Shown: positions 1-11,058 of the stretch, in pieces | Layout of the letters: every line of letters starts with the position of its first letter | Position numbering within the stretch: position 1 is the first letter of the stretch | Assembly (NCBI RefSeq): GCF_932526225.1 | Contig: NC_064046.1 | Coordinates: 3,596,001-3,660,000, forward strand | DNA length: 64,000 bases | From: Nematostella vectensis | Taxonomy: Eukaryota > Cnidaria > Anthozoa > Actiniaria > Edwardsiidae | Direction: 5' to 3' | Notes under the pieces: generated by a model | Told to the model about the DNA's origin: nothing | Database searches by the model: none | Seen by the model: the letters and a program-made list of their open reading frames with translations, nothing else | Made by a program: the position numbers and the translations under genes

Positions 1-197
1 AACAGTCCTTAGACGATCGTAGTGTTCATGCTGGACAATAGTATTTTTGCATGTCTTTGAGATAAAAAGGACCAGAACCATTTAATGTTTTGTAAGTTAT
101 AAGGTTAATTTTCAAAATAATTCTCTCTTCAACGGGGAGCCAATGTAGATCTTTAAGTGTTTCGGTGACATGGTCGTGTTTTTTTAGGCACGCTATT
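1..197 (-). mobile_element. CR1/L2-like LINE 3' fragment (unit 0 copy, cut by window start)
   Basis: Same insertion as 15391-16006. The minus-strand frame across 26-197 carries the C-terminal reverse-transcriptase tail with LHWLPVEERI and LITYKTLNGSGPFYL, a motif typical of CR1/L2-clade LINEs. The element ends at 197 against the target duplication ACATA (198-202). Confidence 0.8.
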
Positions 198-799
198 ACA
201 TACCAGAGTGATCTGGCATATGCTTTATAGTTTTGTCTACAAATAGCACGTCTATTGAGAACCGAAAGTGGACCTTCGGCCGTTGTGTGTGGGGGGTGCG
301 TTCGCACTCCCTGCACCCCCCTGTACGGGCCTGCTCAGCTTTACGTCGTTAAAACCTAACATCCCGCACCTTTGCTTTCTCATTCAATAATATTAGAAGA
401 CAAGTGTCGTGAAGAAATCTCGAAAAAAACCCATATCAAACATATTCCCCACGGATAGTGTCCTTCGTATGCATTGCCTTATATGGGCATTGATGCCCAT
501 ATTTAGAAGATCTAAAGATTTCCCGCTCCCTGATCTCCAGAAAACATGGTGAAAAATGCTGATTCCTTTCAATTTGAGACTCGAGGCAAAAATGTGTCAA
601 AAAAACTTTATCGCTTGGTCAAATCTTTATCACACAAGTCTTGAAAAGCCCTTAGACTCAGGCCTCCAAGAGATTGGCCGAGCGAGATTTAAGGTCACCC
701 AAATATTGATATGGTTTTAAAAATGGGGTACTAGACCTACTGAATCTAGCCGTAAGTACTGCAGCAAATAACTACACAATTCGACATAACGTAGATGCC

Positions 800-1153
800 C
801 AGGCCCGTACCCAGGGGGGGGGGGAGGGGATGCGTTCGCAACACCCCCTTCCCCACCCCACAACAGCTATTTCTAGACAAAACTATAAAGCATAAGAGAA
901 TTAGATTAAAAAAAGGCATTCTAGATCACTCTGGTATGTCATAAATCAAACATTTTCGTAGCCAAATCCGAAAATAAACGTCGCTCCGGTGGAGATACTG
1001 CAATGGCTTAAAAAAATCCTTTTTTGTTCTTTCGGGAGTGGTCATTTTTATCAAAACACTCACCCCCCTCCCACCACACCCCGGGAAAAATTAGGTCCAC
1101 TTTTTCGAATTTTGCACCCCCTCTCCCCCAAAAGAATCCTGGGTACGGGCCTG
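800..1153. mobile_element. Foldback/MITE element with CAGG...CCTG termini (unit 0)
   Basis: The ends are a 16-bp inverted repeat, CAGGCCCGTACCCAGG at 800 and its exact complement ending at 1153. The interior has G-tracts, C-tracts and no coding capacity. The same element recurs at 16309-16701 and 36818-37194 as part of the tandem duplication. Its termini define a family seen several times in the window. Confidence 0.7.
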
Positions 1154-1976
1154 AATGCCGGGTATTTTTGCTAGGATGACCAAACGCCAGAGACCGTTTA
1201 AACGATAGATATTAACGACATTGAGTAAAGAGAAGAGCTCCGCTTGTTAGATTTTATAACCCTTCAATATAAAATTATTGAGACCTTGTTCCTAGTTCCT
1301 AGTTCCTCAATAAATATCAGATTGTGATGTGCAGTTTTAGGAGTATGTCAAATATTTGCTTTTCTTTTGCTAATTTTTCATAAAACACTGGAATTTTCCA
1401 TGGCACTGCGTGAGCACTAAATGTTCGGCATTAAAAGCCGTTTAAATTGATGTCGAAACTTCAATAACGAGATCTGAGATCTTACAAAACCCACACAGCT
1501 ATTAAGAAGCAATAATAAGAACAAGCCCACTTATATTAGTATTATATCTTTCTCGCAAAAGTGAAATGCGTAAATTATGGACGACTCACCTATTATCACT
1601 GAGAAATGAAGAAATTGGCTCCTACCATTTTATCGGGTGCATTTATGCCGAGATAATCTGATAATTTTGATATGGTCGCCAAGAACCAAAATCGACCAGA
1701 TCTCAGGTTCTAGACACTCGCCGCCAAAGAAACAACTTATTCACATGACTAATTCAATAGATGTGATTGGTTACTGATTATTCAACGGGATACTTTAGGG
1801 AAAGGGGTGGGGGGGTCCCCCTTTGCCGCTCTGATGAAGACAAAATCGACTTGATTCATTTGCATGCATTTGCATTGAATACGACCCATGGATGATGTTT
1901 TAACATATTAGCCATAGTATCCTCAATTAAAATTCCACATTACATAAGATAAATAGCGGTTATTGGCCGGGTGGGA

Positions 1977-2247
1977 GGTCCGTATCGTGAAATACCCTGA
2001 CCGAGGTCTTGAAAATACTGACCGAGGCCGAAGGCCGAGCGCGGAGCGCGGCGCGAGAAAGAAATGACTTTCACGGTAAATTGAGGACGCGGACGTTTGC
2101 AGTGTAAACTCCTCTAATCCCGTTCGGTACTGTAGAAATAATGTCCAAAGTTTATTTTTATCTATCTCAGACTATAATATTTTGCTTATTCCATTTGAAT
2201 TAAATTATAATTGATCGCCAAGCGCGAACACATCTTCGATACGGACC
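1977..2247. repeat. Possible inverted-repeat DNA element (unit 1)
   Basis: GGTCCGTATCG at 1977-1987 is repeated as its reverse complement at 2237-2247. The interior has GC-rich imperfect palindromes (about 2010-2060) and repeated GAAAACG words. It is present again in unit 2 at about 17442-17713, with one terminal mismatch and an extra internal ~30 bp. No coding capacity. Confidence 0.4.
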
Positions 2248-3471
2248 GACCTTAACCCTGTAATTAACTTATTTAAATAACTTAGACCCCGTCCCCACGT
2301 ATCCGTTTTCGTTTGAAAACGCAACCTTTTTGATACGGAAACGCGAAAACGATGACCGAAAACGGAACAATTTGAAAACGATACCCTTTCGTAGCCGTGG
2401 GACGGACGAAAACGGAACCTTTCAAAAACGATGGCGTGATAACTCAGGTCCAGTCCACTTGGCGTGCGAGTACGCATGCGCTGTAGAGGATTCGTTGCCG
2501 TGACCGCTAAAAAAATGATTTTTATGCTCCGCTAAGCTCATCTTCCCCAGGCAAAATCGCCAGACATGCTTGATCGTAAACAGGTGTTGTGTTTAGTTTT
2601 GTATCTTTATATCAATAGTTTCATTTTTCACGTGTTTTCATCTCGACATTGGGTCGGCGAAAAGGAAAGCATACAAATTACCAAATTAAATATTCAACGT
2701 GGCCTATTCTATTGGGTATTTTAAAACATTTTTAACACTCTATCCCTAGTCTTAAATAAAACAGAAACATTAACTAGAAAACTCATAATAATAAACAGTT
2801 CGATAGAAACAGGATTAAAATTAAAAGGGCTTTTTGCCAAGGCTTTATTTAGAACTACAGTAAGGGTGAGCAGGGGGTGAATTAATGGTTTCACTAGCAA
2901 AACTATAAAAGCGCATAAATTTGCTCACCTTTCCTGTGTTTTGCTTATTTGTTATCAATTCTCTTGACTTGATCTTGTGGAAAATTCCATTTAACACAAC
3001 TCTCTGTTACCTATCTAAATTTTAGTGACGTTTCCTGCTGAGGGAGAGCGTAGATTCTGAGGCAAATTCCCCAGGTGCAACACCAACACAGCTGTGCGGG
3101 CGGCTTTTCGACACACAAGAAGCCCATGGACAAACTCTGACTTTTTAGGTTTTTATTACTGTTCCCTCAATACTCGAATTTGCTAAAGCTTGATTCCAAA
3201 GTTTAGAAATTTAAACATTTTCTCAGAGTTGTGGACGTACTAGGGCTGCTGTTGACACGACAATTAATACTTTTTTAGTATCGCGAGTAAAATTTCAGAT
3301 ACATGGGTTTATACAAAGCTAGTAATTTTTTATTGGCGTTCCGCTCCACAAAATGTAATAAAACGAGTTGCCACAAATATGTTTTCCTATTTTTCTTTTA
3401 GGCCTTTGTATTTTTCGCGTTTGTTTCTCCAAGCTGCATTACATCTGGCTTAGTCAGCAGCAGAGAAGAAT

Positions 3472-3485
3472 GTTGCCATGGCAAC
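3472..3485. promoter_or_regulatory. Perfect palindromic X-box (RFX-type site), unit 1
   Basis: GTTGCCATGGCAAC is a perfect 14-bp palindrome that matches the RFX consensus GTNRCC-N(0-3)-RGYAAC in both halves. An AP-1/MARE-like TTAGTCAGCA lies about 20 bp upstream. It is conserved in unit 2 at 18979. Activity is inferred from the motif only. Confidence 0.5.
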
Positions 3486-4489
3486 GACGCTATGCTTTAA
3501 ATAATTCAGTACAGTTCAGTTTATTATCAACGGATACATCAGGTGTGTTCAGGGGGGGGGTAGGGTGGACCCCCTCCCCGTGCGTCCCCTCCCCCCTTGG
3601 GCGCCAAAAAGAGGATTATTTGTTATTTAAAGATCGTAATACCATCCTTTGTCCCATATAATACTTATTTTTGTTTTCGTCGGGCAGACCGTTCGAGCAC
3701 AGCAAAATAATCAACGCAAGCAACCAATCGAACTATAATCTTTTCTCAATATATACAGTATATACTTTTCCCAATTTAACCACAGGGCATGGGAACGAGG
3801 TCACATTATAGGCAAGGAGAATTTAAAGCTCCCAAAATGCCTTCCGCGCGTGCACCTTATTATAAATTCAGGTTAATGATTTATCGAGAGGCGATTTCCG
3901 TTTTTATTCATCGCATGGTTATAGAAGGTGAGTTTGACTTTCACTCATGTTTTTATATACTTGTTTCATGCCTTTCAAAGGATTAGCAACAAGAAACACA
4001 ATGCAAGGTAGTACATGCGAGACGGCTGAAGTGTTTCATTGTGTTACAGCATAGTCGCCATTGTTTGTTGATCTTTCCTTTGACCTCGGATTAAAATTGC
4101 TTTTGCGCAATCCTCATTAGGTACTTTAAGGAATGTATTATTCCATGCGTTAGTTTTTAAGTCACACAACATGAATTATTCAAAAGTACCCAAAAGTACA
4201 CAGGTTAACAGCATCGGGGACGTTTCAAAATAAACCTTTTTTTTTGCGCTAACAGTGGATAGCTGTCGTGACATTTACCTCACAATGGTTTCCCGTCGGA
4301 AGTGTTTCCCTTCAATCAGTCAAAAGACGCTTATATCGATATCTCACACACTCACCGATAATCGACTGGAGCTGATGATCGAGAGAAGAGCAGGGCTTAC
4401 AACATTTTTTAGTTTGTTTTTATTCTCTGTCGTCCAAAGGATTACACAAGCCCGACGAGTATTGGCCTCGACAGGAAAGCTAAAATGCG

Positions 4490-4494
4490 CCAGC
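4490..4494. other. Empty pre-integration site of the unit 2 gypsy element
   Basis: CCAGC occurs once here in unit 1. In unit 2 the same five bases flank the LTR element on both sides (20028-20032 and 24572-24576). This is the unoccupied target and shows that the insertion came after the duplication. Confidence 0.92.
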
Positions 4495-5593
4495 GACGTA
4501 TTTATTTGCAGACAAGGAAATCCCTGCACTGTCATAAAACGATTCTCTTCGATGCAGTGAAGATAAATGACACTATGCAGGTTGAAAGAAGGGGCCTAAA
4601 GTTGATAAGACGCGGACAGCATCTGCAGCCATTTTGCTGCCTTTGTCACGAAACAACCTGGTCACGCAAGCTCGGCGGTTGATTATATGTTTTGCGCGCG
4701 CAAAGGGAGCTTTCAATCCTCCTTGCATTATAGGTATAATATAGGCAAAGATATATGAATAATAATGACTTTCTTGTAAAAAAAGGTTTATTTTTAAAAT
4801 AAAACATTACACACTCGTGTGAGCAAGTTATTAGTACTTTATCAATACAACTCCTTGGACACTTATAAAGGTTTGAGAAGACTTCATAAAACTGAAGCAA
4901 ATGCTTACTAGGCTACCCTATTCTATCATTAAAACCCGTGGTTACATATATATATTCCATGTATAAGAAGCAAAAAAAAAGGTGAATTACTGTCAATATA
5001 TATCCAGACAGCATAACTGACATTATCAATACATTGCGAATTCTTGACAACACTTGTCAACTTGCTACTGCTAAACCACTTTTTGGCTTCCATCCAGTGG
5101 ATGGTAAGAGTTGTGACGTCACAGGAATGAGCTCGTCCCAGCCCCCAGGCTACCTCACGGTTCACATCAGAGCACAGGAAACCCGGTAAGAAAGCCTGGT
5201 ACTAGGTTGGCTTCCATCATTTATTAGTTGGAAATTGTCGGCGAGAGTTTGCAAAACATTGAAAACGTTTTACTGGGATTGTGTCAAGCGCAGAGGATGT
5301 TCTGTCTACGCCTCGTTCATTTGACTTATAAAGAACTTTGGGAAAATTGAGGAATACAACTACGAACGTAATAAAACGTATTAGTTTCTATATGGGTTTA
5401 GTTTTTTTGATTTTCTTTATAAAAGAAGAATATATAATATTAGTATCGAGCTCTATCTAGATGCAAAGTCTCACGTGGCTATACGCTATTATAAACATGC
5501 ATTATATTTTCTTCCATCGTAACCATCACCATAATAACTTTTTTTGCGACAATAAAGTAAAGTAAATTTTTAATTATGACTGTAAGGTAAAAT

Positions 5594-5709
5594 TAAGACG
5601 CCGTTCCTTTCATGTGCCGTTCCAAATGCAAATGTGCGGAAATGAATATGAAACACTCGACTTTGTTCATTTTCATTTGAAACGGTACACGAAAAGAAGA
5701 CGCCTTTAG
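5594..5709. repeat. Small MITE-like inverted repeat (unit 1)
   Basis: Imperfect inverted repeat built from TTAAGACGCC-like ends and internal CAAATGCAAATG and CATTTTCATTTG words. It resembles 48583-48714 and recurs in unit 2 at about 25675-25793. No coding capacity. Confidence 0.45.
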
Positions 5710-6960
5710 TATGCCTTATATCCATAATTGTTTTCTTGACATTTTACCGTATTAAAAATCATTTGGTAACTTTTTAGTAACAAGACTCTTTATCTATCTC
5801 AGCTGACTCTGCATGTCACTAGCGAGTTTATCGTTGTTGTTTGGATCCGAAATGAATTGCTTGCCTGCTTGCTGCTCCAACAACATTTGTTTTGCAAGCG
5901 CATGCGTGACCACAATACACACCAGTCCCCCATTCGGCTGACCGAGTGTGAAGGTGACGTCATAGCTTGGTGGTGCGCATTCACCATTCTTACTGCTGCG
6001 GAGCCTCCTTTGGAAGTCTTCAAAGTCGAACACTTTGGTGCTGTTCTCGCGAAGTAGCTTCCCTGGCTGCTTGGATGAGCCAATATAATACACCTGTGAC
6101 AACGGCAGTATTCCTTTCATTGAATTTATTTTTTATTAATTTATTAATTAATTAATTGTTAGTAATCTATTTTATGTTTTATTTCCTTGCTAAAATTACA
6201 GATCATGGCACGATGCCCCCGGGTGGAGTAGGGGGGGGGGGAAGGGTACTTCCCATGTCGACCTGATAGGAATGCTCGTCATATTTTTAGGGGGCATCTG
6301 AGAGAAAATAGGCTTTTCTACTAGAAATGGTATTTTTAAGGGTTCGCAGAAAAAGACATTATGAGCCAACGTTTATCCCTTCATAACAAAAATAAACCAT
6401 CATCATTACCAGCTCCTCGTCTACTCACCTTTGAAATGCTAAGTCTTTTGACCCACAAGTTTCCCTCTGGCATCATCTCAAGAACAAGTCCGCGGTTGAA
6501 GTTCATCAGAACCATCTCGGTCTCCTTTGAGCACGTCTTTTGCGGGAACTCAATCAACTTGGCGCTTGGTGGCCCGTAAATCTGGCTGTACAGGCTTAGG
6601 TTCCAGTCTGGATCCGGTTTGACCGGTTTTCCGTAACACATCCGCCAGTTAAAGTCGCTCTTTCCAAGACCAAAGTTTGTGACCTCTTTTTCATCGTAGA
6701 AGAGACGGACAAGCAGACTGCAGTCTTTTGAGGGGAAAAATGACTAATTACCATTTGATTTTTTATAAACATTACAACAATACAGAAGTCACTTAGTAGA
6801 TAGCAGAAAGCACACAGTAAGCGGTCATTGGCATCTTGAGGTTCATCATCATTATTATTGTGTGCCACCAGCATTATCACCATCGCCATCAACGTCATCA
6901 CCATCACCATCGCAATTATCGCCTTCCATTCGTCACCACCAAAAGCATTACCATTACCAT

Positions 6961-7062
<102 letters not shown>

Positions 7063-8011
7063 GCCATCATCGTCATCACTCTTCGTCAAGCTGTCTTGTC
7101 CTTGTGAAGTACCTGATGGGTCCACTTGGCTCTTGGTTTCTGCCATAAGTCTGGCGAGCTCCGCAATCTCAACCTGGCTTCCTGAATGAGAACTGGATGT
7201 AGGGATCTGAGAACACCAAGATCTTATATTTAGAGACTGTTCCTCCTGCTGTAGCGAAAGAAGGCATATTTTGTACCAACCTCCATCACTTCCATCGGTG
7301 TAGTCTGGCCATACGTGGGGAAACCAGTGTTTATGAAGCTTTTTTCTGCGTGTAAGAAGCGTTTCCGGTCATGCAAAGGTACGTAATCACAGTTCTTTAG
7401 AAGGGTAGCGAGAGAAGGATGGGGGGAGGGACTTTGCTCAAAATGCCACCCCTTCAAACGTCTTCTAAGGTAGGAAATTTCACACAACTTGATTAACGCG
7501 ATGCGGATAATGACAGGCCTGCGAGCTTAGCTTCATTTCTGTGTTATAGATATATCGAAATAAAAGGATCAGTGGTCGAATTTATTATTTATATATCTAA
7601 TGTAGATACACACCTGGTTTGGTGTGGACTTGTGAGAGTGGCATCAGATCAAGTCCCTGTGAGATAATTTGATGACATTAGACAAACAGTGTCTGGTCAC
7701 CTCTCCCTCCCCCCTCCATTTCAACCTCCCTCCTCCCCCCCTCCATCCTGCTCCATCCAGGAAACCCTGCCCCCCCCCCTGATCTCTTGTTAAAAGAACG
7801 TACTTTGGTGTTTGTGTTTGTCTCTGACTGCAGCATTCGCAGTAGTCCGGCCTGAAAACCTGAACACAAAATGTTAAAGATATTAGTACACACGATTAAA
7901 TTCTCTAAGGGATCACATTTCAGGACGGACAAGTGCTCCTTCGAAAATAGGGGACAAAGAAAGAGGATTCTATTCAGGGCGGGAAATAACAAACTAGGCC
8001 TGACTGCTTAC

Positions 8012-8268
8012 CGCTACAAACGCTGTTCTTCACGCCCATAGCTGCCATTTCAACCGGCGACATAAAACCTACGTCACCTCCGCTAGTGCCCAATCCCTCT
8101 CCGTGTAAAGGCATGTTTGTGAGTTCAGTGAGCGTGTAAAGGCATGTTTGTGAGTTCAGTGAGCGTTTGTTCTTGTCCGTAGTCGCCTGCGTTTCCTTGT
8201 ATCAGCGGGTACCCCAGGCTACTTAGAGTGCCATACAGATCGTAAAATAACCGTTCATTCGCTTCTTC
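8012..8268 (-). pseudogene. Exon 4 of unit 1 IRF copy with 31-bp tandem duplication
   Basis: The acceptor and donor match those of unit 2 exon 4 (28200-28425), but a 31-nt segment that begins CGTGTAAAGGCATG on the plus strand occurs twice in a row. Since 31 is not a multiple of three, every codon after it is out of frame. The flanking introns are too different in phase for simple skipping of this exon to restore the frame. Confidence 0.88.
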
Positions 8269-8299
8269 CTTTAGAGAAAATCAATTTAAAAAGAATCAT

Positions 8300-9955
8300 G
8301 TTAGATTGACGAGTGAGTATTACCGGGATTGTCGGGGGTAGGGTACGGATGACTTAGGAGAGTGGGGACATCGCAATTTATTTATCACCATCTTTGACAT
8401 GGCCTCCGCGAAATAACCATTCGGCATGACCGGGGGTAGGGTAGGGGTTACTAAGGGGAGAGGGGACTCCGCTATTACCTCGCTTACCTACATCTGCTAT
8501 GGTCTCCTAGAAATGTCCATTTGCCAATATAGAGGGTAGAGTGGAGGTGACTTAGGGGAGAGGGGAGGGGTTCGATAGCGATGTGATACCTTACTCTGCT
8601 ATGGTCTCCTAGAAGTGTCCATTTGGCATTACCGGGGGTAGGGTGGGGGTGACTTAGGGGAGGGGTTCGATAGCGATGTGATACCTTACTCTGCTATGGT
8701 CTCCTAGAAGTGTCCATTTGGCATTACCGGGGGTAAAGTGGGGGTGACTTAGGGAAGGGGGGGTCGATAGCGTTGTATTACCTACCTCTGCTATGGTCTC
8801 CTAGAAGTGTCCATTTGGCATTACCGGGGGTAGAGTGGGGGTGACTTAGGGGAGGGGGGGTCGATAGCGTTGTAATACCTACCTCTGCTATGGTCTCCTC
8901 GAAATGTCCATTTGGCATTACCGGGGGTAGGGTGGGGGTGACTTAGGGGAGGGGGGTCGATAGCGATGTAATACCTACCTCTGCTATGGTCTCCTAGAAG
9001 TGTCCATTTGGCATTACCGGAGGTAGAGTTGGGGTGACTTAGGGGAGGGGGGGGGGTCGATAGCGTTGTATTACCTACCTCTGCTATGGTCTCCTCGAAA
9101 TGTCCATTTGGCATTACCGGGGGTAGAGTGGGGGTGACTTAGGGGAGGGGGGGGTCGATAGCGATGTAATACCAACCTCTGCTATGGTCTCCTAGAAATG
9201 TCCATTTGGCATTACCGGGGGTAGGGTGGGGGTGACTTAGGGGAGGGGGGGTCGATAGCGTTGTATTACCTACCTCTGCTATGGTCTCCTCGAAATGTCC
9301 ATTTGGCATTTCCGGGGGTAGAGTGGGGGTGACTTAGGGGAGGGGGGGTCGATAGCGATGTAATACCTACCTCTGCTATGGTCTCCTCGAAATGTCCATT
9401 TGGCATTACCGGGGATAGGGTGGGGGTGACTTAGGGGAGGGGGGGGGGGTCGATAGCGTTGTATTACCTACCTCTGCTATGGTCTCCTAGAAGTGTCCAT
9501 TTGGCATTACCGGGGGTAGAGTGGGGGTGACTTAGGGGAGGGGGATCGATAGAGATGTAATACCTACCTCTGCTATGGTCTCCTCGAAATGTCCATTTGG
9601 CATTACCGGGGGTAGAGTGGGGGTGACTTAGGGGAGGGGATCGATAGCGATGTAATACCTACCTCTGCTATGGTCTCCTCGAAATGTCCATTTGGCATTA
9701 CCGGGGGTAGAGTGGGGGTGACTTAGGGGAGGGGGGGGGTCGATAGCGTTGTATTACCTACCTCTGCTATGGTCTCCTCGAAATGTCCATTTGGCATTAC
9801 CGGGGGTAGGGTGGGGGTGACTTAGGGGAGGGGGGGGGTCGATAGCGTTGTATTACCTACCTCTGCTATGGTCTCCTCGAAATGTCCATTTGGCATTACC
9901 GGGGGTAGAGTGGGGGTGACTTAGGGGGGGGGGTCGATAGCGATGTAATACCTAC
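8300..9955 (-). repeat. ~97-bp minisatellite containing a copied splice donor (unit 1)
   Basis: About 18 tandem copies, each 95-101 bp and differing mainly in G-tract length, fill nearly all of intron 3. On the gene's sense strand each unit holds about 55 bp resembling the 3' end of exon 3 (the codons for PNGHFEETVAE), then GCAGAG|GTAGGT like the real donor, then about 40 bp of intron start. The array therefore seems to have grown from the exon 3/intron 3 border. The outermost copies near 8320-8560 are degenerate. Confidence 0.92.
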
Positions 9956-10250
9956 CTCTGCTACGGTCTCCTCGAAATGTCCATTTGGCATTACCGGGGG
10001 TAGGGTGGGGGTGATATGGTCTAGGTCGTCACCCATAGACATGTAGTTGCTATTACTGTCCAGGGATTCTGAGGAACTTGACGATCCTGTGCTCAAAGGC
10101 GATGCGAACGGGAACATGTCAGAGTATCTTGGTGGTGGGCTGATGAAATGCTGGGGGTAATTTGATTGCTGCAAAGAAGACATTTTGAATTGGTATCAGT
10201 TAATAGAAAATGCGGCCGAATGACCCTGTTATCCAATGTATCCCATATAC

Positions 10251-10397
10251 CAGGCACGCCCACAGGGGGTGCGCCCTTTGACGGCCAAAAAGTGGGTAAT
10301 CTCTTATTTAAGGAATCTTCCAATACTATGCTTTCTTTAAAAATACCTATGACTGCACCCCCACCCCCACCCCCAGCCAATCCTGGGTACGCGCCTG
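10251..10397. mobile_element. Short CAGG...CCTG inverted-repeat element in intron 2 (unit 1)
   Basis: It starts CAGGCACGCC and ends GGGTACGCGCCTG, with an interior GGCCAAAAAGTGGGT and C-tracts. It belongs to the same family as 62719-62884, which shares the terminal words and the GGCCRMMAAGT core. Non-autonomous. Confidence 0.55.
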
Positions 10398-10420
10398 GTA
10401 TACCAAAATAAAGGTCACTT

Positions 10421-10684
10421 AAAGCCGCATATTGTCACCAGTTTACTTCCGGAGGTCCGACGGAAACCTCGACCGTTAAAAGACAAAAGAATCTATTTAA
10501 ATCCGACATATTTAACAGGCCATCCGCTCTTGATTATCAATCACATCCTCAAAGAAACTTCCAATAGACACACTGCTTTCAATATTTTGAAATATTTTTC
10601 GCGTTTTCCGTTAGAAATCATTGGATATTGTTAAGTAACAATATCCGATGATATTGGAAGTAAACTGGTGATAATGCGGCATTT
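10421..10684. mobile_element. MITE with AAAGCCGCAT termini, intron 2 of unit 1 IRF copy
   Basis: The left end begins AAAGCCGCAT then TTGTCACCAGTTTACTTCC, and the right end is its complement ending ATGCGGCATTT. The interior resembles the tandem pair at 40195-40672 (words such as CAGGCCATCCGCTC and CAATAGACACACTGC). About 264 bp, no coding capacity, so a non-autonomous DNA transposon. Confidence 0.75.
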
Positions 10685-11058
10685 CTTTCCCGAATCCCAC
10701 TTATGTTTTTCTTGGTGAATCCCCATTTTATCCTGATCGCAAAACACCCTACTTTATCCGGCATTTCGAAAAACGTTTTGTGAATAGAATATGGAGCATC
10801 CAGCAATCAAAAGCCTTAAAATTTCGGGCTTACACATCCAAAATCTGGGGCCAATCGTTTACGACTTTATCATCATAATCGCGCAATGCAAAGTTATCGT
10901 TAATTAGCCGCACCACTCCGTCCTATTATAATAGCCAAATGATATTGATATCACATAACAACTTACCACATAAGGAGTGAACGCTTTTTGGAGCCCTGTA
11001 TACTCCGCGGGCGGGGAGGGAGATTGAGTCTGTGGTGAGCCTCGTCTGGGTGAATTCG

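Larger units (their letters stand above)
1..1471. repeat. Tail end of tandem-duplication unit 0
   Basis: This stretch is nearly identical to 15810-17019 and, apart from the LINE insertion, to the end of unit 2 (about 36508-37522). The match to the end of unit 2 stops at 1471, after the shared run AATAACGAG. The sequence that follows (1472 on) is the start of the next unit, whereas after 37522 it is unique. Position 1471/1472 is therefore a head-to-tail junction of the tandem array, and most of this unit must lie left of the window. It holds the last 197 bp of a LINE fragment, an inverted-repeat element and no convincing gene. Confidence 0.85.
1472..5793. other. 3' flank of unit 1 IRF copy: no confident gene
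   Basis: About 4.3 kb between the unit start and the last IRF exon. It contains a possible inverted-repeat element (1977-2247), an X-box palindrome (3472-3485), the empty gypsy target site (4490-4494), a TGACGTCA site near 5114 and a small MITE (about 5594-5709). A plus-strand frame at 4255-4560 is open in unit 1 and follows an acceptor-like site. Its relative in unit 2 is cut by the retroelement, and another open stretch (3789-3986) is broken in unit 2 by a 27-bp insertion with a stop. I therefore call no coding gene here. Confidence 0.5.

Noticed and set aside
4255-4560. 101-codon plus-strand frame in unit 1
   Set aside because: It follows an acceptor-like site, but no protein family fits, no matching upstream exon was found, and a neighbouring stretch is broken in unit 2.
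8821-9114. 97-codon minus-strand open frame inside the minisatellite
   Set aside because: It is read-through of repeat units derived from exon 3 and intron 3, with the frame changing from unit to unit.
8300-9955. CRISPR-like array
   Set aside because: The repeats are directly tandem with no unique spacers, in an animal intron.
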